This document shows, one piece after another, positions 6,511 to 7,427 of a stretch of DNA of 7,427 bases. The DNA is from Thermus kawarayensis JCM 12314 (GTDB taxonomy: Bacteria > Deinococcota > Deinococci > Deinococcales > Thermaceae). The notes under the pieces were generated by a model, which was given only the letters and a program-made list of their open reading frames with translations, searched no databases and was not told where the DNA came from. Made by a program: the position numbers and the translations under genes. The DNA lies in NCBI GenBank assembly GCA_001311545.1, contig BBBL01000072.1, positions 1 through 7,427 on the forward strand, given 5' to 3'. Within the stretch, counting starts at the first letter, position 1. Every line of letters begins with the position of its first letter.

Positions 6511-6663
6511 TTACCCCCTCAGCACCCGCTTGTACCAGACCTTGAGGGCCTCGAGGTCCCAAGCCACCACCGCCCGGCTCCCGTCCGGGTAGAGGCGCAC
6601 CTCGTGGCGCCTCGGGAACTCGGGGAGGGATACCAGGGAGCGCCTTCTCGGGGCCTTCCTCCG
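6511..6663 (-). pseudogene. Headless coding remnant, C-terminal 50 residues of an unrecognised protein
   Basis: A frame ending in TAA (6513-6511) reads SLVSLPEFPRRHEV, RLYPDGSRAVVAWDLEA and LKVWYKRVLRG with strong G/C third positions, typical of real coding DNA here. It has no ATG, GTG or TTG before residue 22. Upstream it is closed by TAA (6666-6664). GGAGG lies just inside the open frame, eight or nine bases before the codons AGA AGG CGC. A single lost base that once made GTG or ATG there would restore a small protein of about 45 residues. Directly upstream in the same frame a possible GTG-started ORF of 26 residues (6744-6664, ending NALLRWLVEYS) overlaps the end of the DUF4143 gene. These could be two tiny genes or parts of one frameshifted gene. 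The function is unknown. Confidence 0.45.
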
Positions 6664-6728
6664 TTACGAATATTCCACGAGCCAGCGGAGGAGGGCATTG
6701 GGCGGTGGCGAGGATGAGGGGTACTTCC

Positions 6729-7427
6729 TCAGGCTACCCTCCACCAGGGGGCGGCCACCACCCGGTCCACCAAGGGGAAGACCTCCTCCCCCCCGTGAAG
6801 GAGGAGCCCGCCCGGGGCCTCGGGGTACTCCGCCAGGAAGGCCAGAAGCCCCCGGGCGTCCTTGGGGGTGGGCCTGGGCGTGGCCTTCACCTCCACCGGC
6901 AGGAGCTTCCCTCCCGCTTCCAGGACGAAGTCCACCTCCTGGCCGGAGGCGGTGCGCCAGTAGTAGAGGCCGGGGGGCTCCACCTGGGCGTCCCGGAAGG
7001 CCAGGAGGTCTAGGAGGACCAGGGTCTCCAGGTGGGCCCCTGAGGGCTTCCTCCCGGTCAGGTAGAGGGCCAGGGCCGGGTCGGGAAGATAGGCTTTAGG
7101 GGCTTTGATCAGGCGCTTGGTGCGGCTTTTGGCGTAGGCCCTGAGGCGGACCAAGAGAAAGCTCACCTCCAAGAGGTTCAGGTAGCGGTGCACCGTGGCC
7201 TGGGAGAGGCCCAGCTCCCGCGCCAGCTCAGTCTGGTTCAGAAGGTTGCCCGAGCGCAGGGCCAGGGCCTCCAGGAGCTTGCGGAGCTCGGGCAGGTTCT
7301 CCACCGCCCGGACGGGGCACGTCTCCCTCCAGGTAGGTCTGCAGGTAGCCGCGGAACCAAAGCTGGCGCTCCTCCCAGTCCTCGAGGTGGAGGGCGGGGA
7401 CCGGGAAGCGCCCCGGGCCACCGCGAG
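6729..7427 (-). CDS. DUF4143-type AAA ATPase, C-terminal part, one frameshift, cut by right window edge
   Basis: This is the C-terminal half of an ATPase of the widespread AAA/DUF4143 group. The Walker motifs would lie beyond the right edge. From the edge it reads GGPGRFPVPALHLEDWEERQ, then WFRGYLQTYLE, the usual YL-x-TYL-x-x-DV segment. Then comes a winged helix-turn-helix (NLLNQTELARELGLSQATVHRYLNLLE). The DUF4143 domain ends in a PD-(D/E)XK-like core, GQEVDFVLEAGGKLLPVEVKAT. The closing DRVVAAPWWRV is typical of the family C terminus. The stop is TGA at 6731-6729. At the GGGG run 7314-7317 (CCCC on the coding strand) one extra base appears to shift the frame between LEGDVP and VRAVENLPELR. 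Biological roles in this family are poorly defined. The last codons overlap a possible 26-residue ORF. Confidence 0.85.
   Translation of the reverse strand, partial: LAVARGASRSPPSTSRTGRSASFGSAATCRPTWRETCPVRAVENLPELRKLLEALALRSGNLLNQTELARELGLSQATVHRYLNLLEVSFLLVRLRAYAKSRTKRLIKAPKAYLPDPALALYLTGRKPSGAHLETLVLLDLLAFRDAQVEPPGLYYWRTASGQEVDFVLEAGGKLLPVEVKATPRPTPKDARGLLAFLAEYPEAPGGLLLHGGEEVFPLVDRVVAAPWWRVA

Noticed and set aside
6486..6520. Terminator between the propeller gene and the minus-strand remnant (CGAGGCCTCG followed by GCGTTTTT)
   Set aside because: A T run is present, but the palindrome leaves only three pairs around a four-base loop. It may help termination, but I could not support it as a stable hairpin.
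6293..6562. Minus-strand frame of 89 residues opposite the end of the propeller gene
   Set aside because: It is antisense to the last propeller repeats, with an Arg/Pro/Gly-rich shadow composition.
1..7427. tRNA, rRNA, CRISPR array or intact insertion sequence
   Set aside because: I saw no cloverleaf-like segment, no regularly spaced repeats of CRISPR length, and no transposase reading frame on either strand.

Overview
The window looks like chromosomal DNA from a Thermus species or close relative. GC content is very high and the third codon position is nearly always G or C. Shine-Dalgarno sites are strong (GGAGG, GGAGGTGA). The restored alkaline phosphatase has the 501-residue length and twin-arginine leader I recall for Thermus secreted alkaline phosphatases. 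The genus is inferred from recall and composition, not from a database search.

Layout, left to right: (1) the N-terminal end of an unrecognised membrane protein on the minus strand, cut by the window edge (1-279). (2) A 355-base divergent intergenic region holding a long hairpin (330-380) that resembles the terminal hairpin of IS200/IS605-type elements, and a tandem 11-base-period repeat (582-602) that looks like a Pho box. (3) phoA on the plus strand (635-2138), followed by a good intrinsic terminator. (4) A convergent minus-strand operon for a CUT1-type carbohydrate ABC importer: solute-binding protein (5193-3954), MalF-like permease (3952-3065) and MalG-like permease (3068-2248). The genes lie 1 base apart or overlap by 4, and no ATPase gene is present. 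(5) A short minus-strand coding remnant (5478-5356). (6) A plus-strand gene for a secreted lipoprotein of seven repeats, read here as a seven-bladed beta-propeller (5584-6486). (7) A headless minus-strand coding remnant (6663-6511). (8) The C-terminal part of a DUF4143-type AAA ATPase on the minus strand, running off the right edge (7427-6729).

The most conspicuous property of the window is that all six substantial genes except the partial first one carry small indels that break the reading frame. I count about eleven: ten losses of 1 or 2 bases and one apparent gain, many in or next to runs of identical bases. Once repaired, each complete gene has the normal length for its family, its motifs are intact and no other stop codons appear. 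This fits a draft sequence with homopolymer errors better than decay, although real frameshift mutations cannot be excluded from one sequence. I therefore give gene spans as restored genes.

Functionally, phoA would release phosphate from organic esters outside the cytoplasm under a probable phosphate-starvation control. The ABC operon would import a sugar or similar solute using an ATPase encoded elsewhere. The propeller lipoprotein and the DUF4143 protein have no clear link to either. I see no RNA gene, CRISPR array or intact insertion sequence, and no convincing new multi-gene system.
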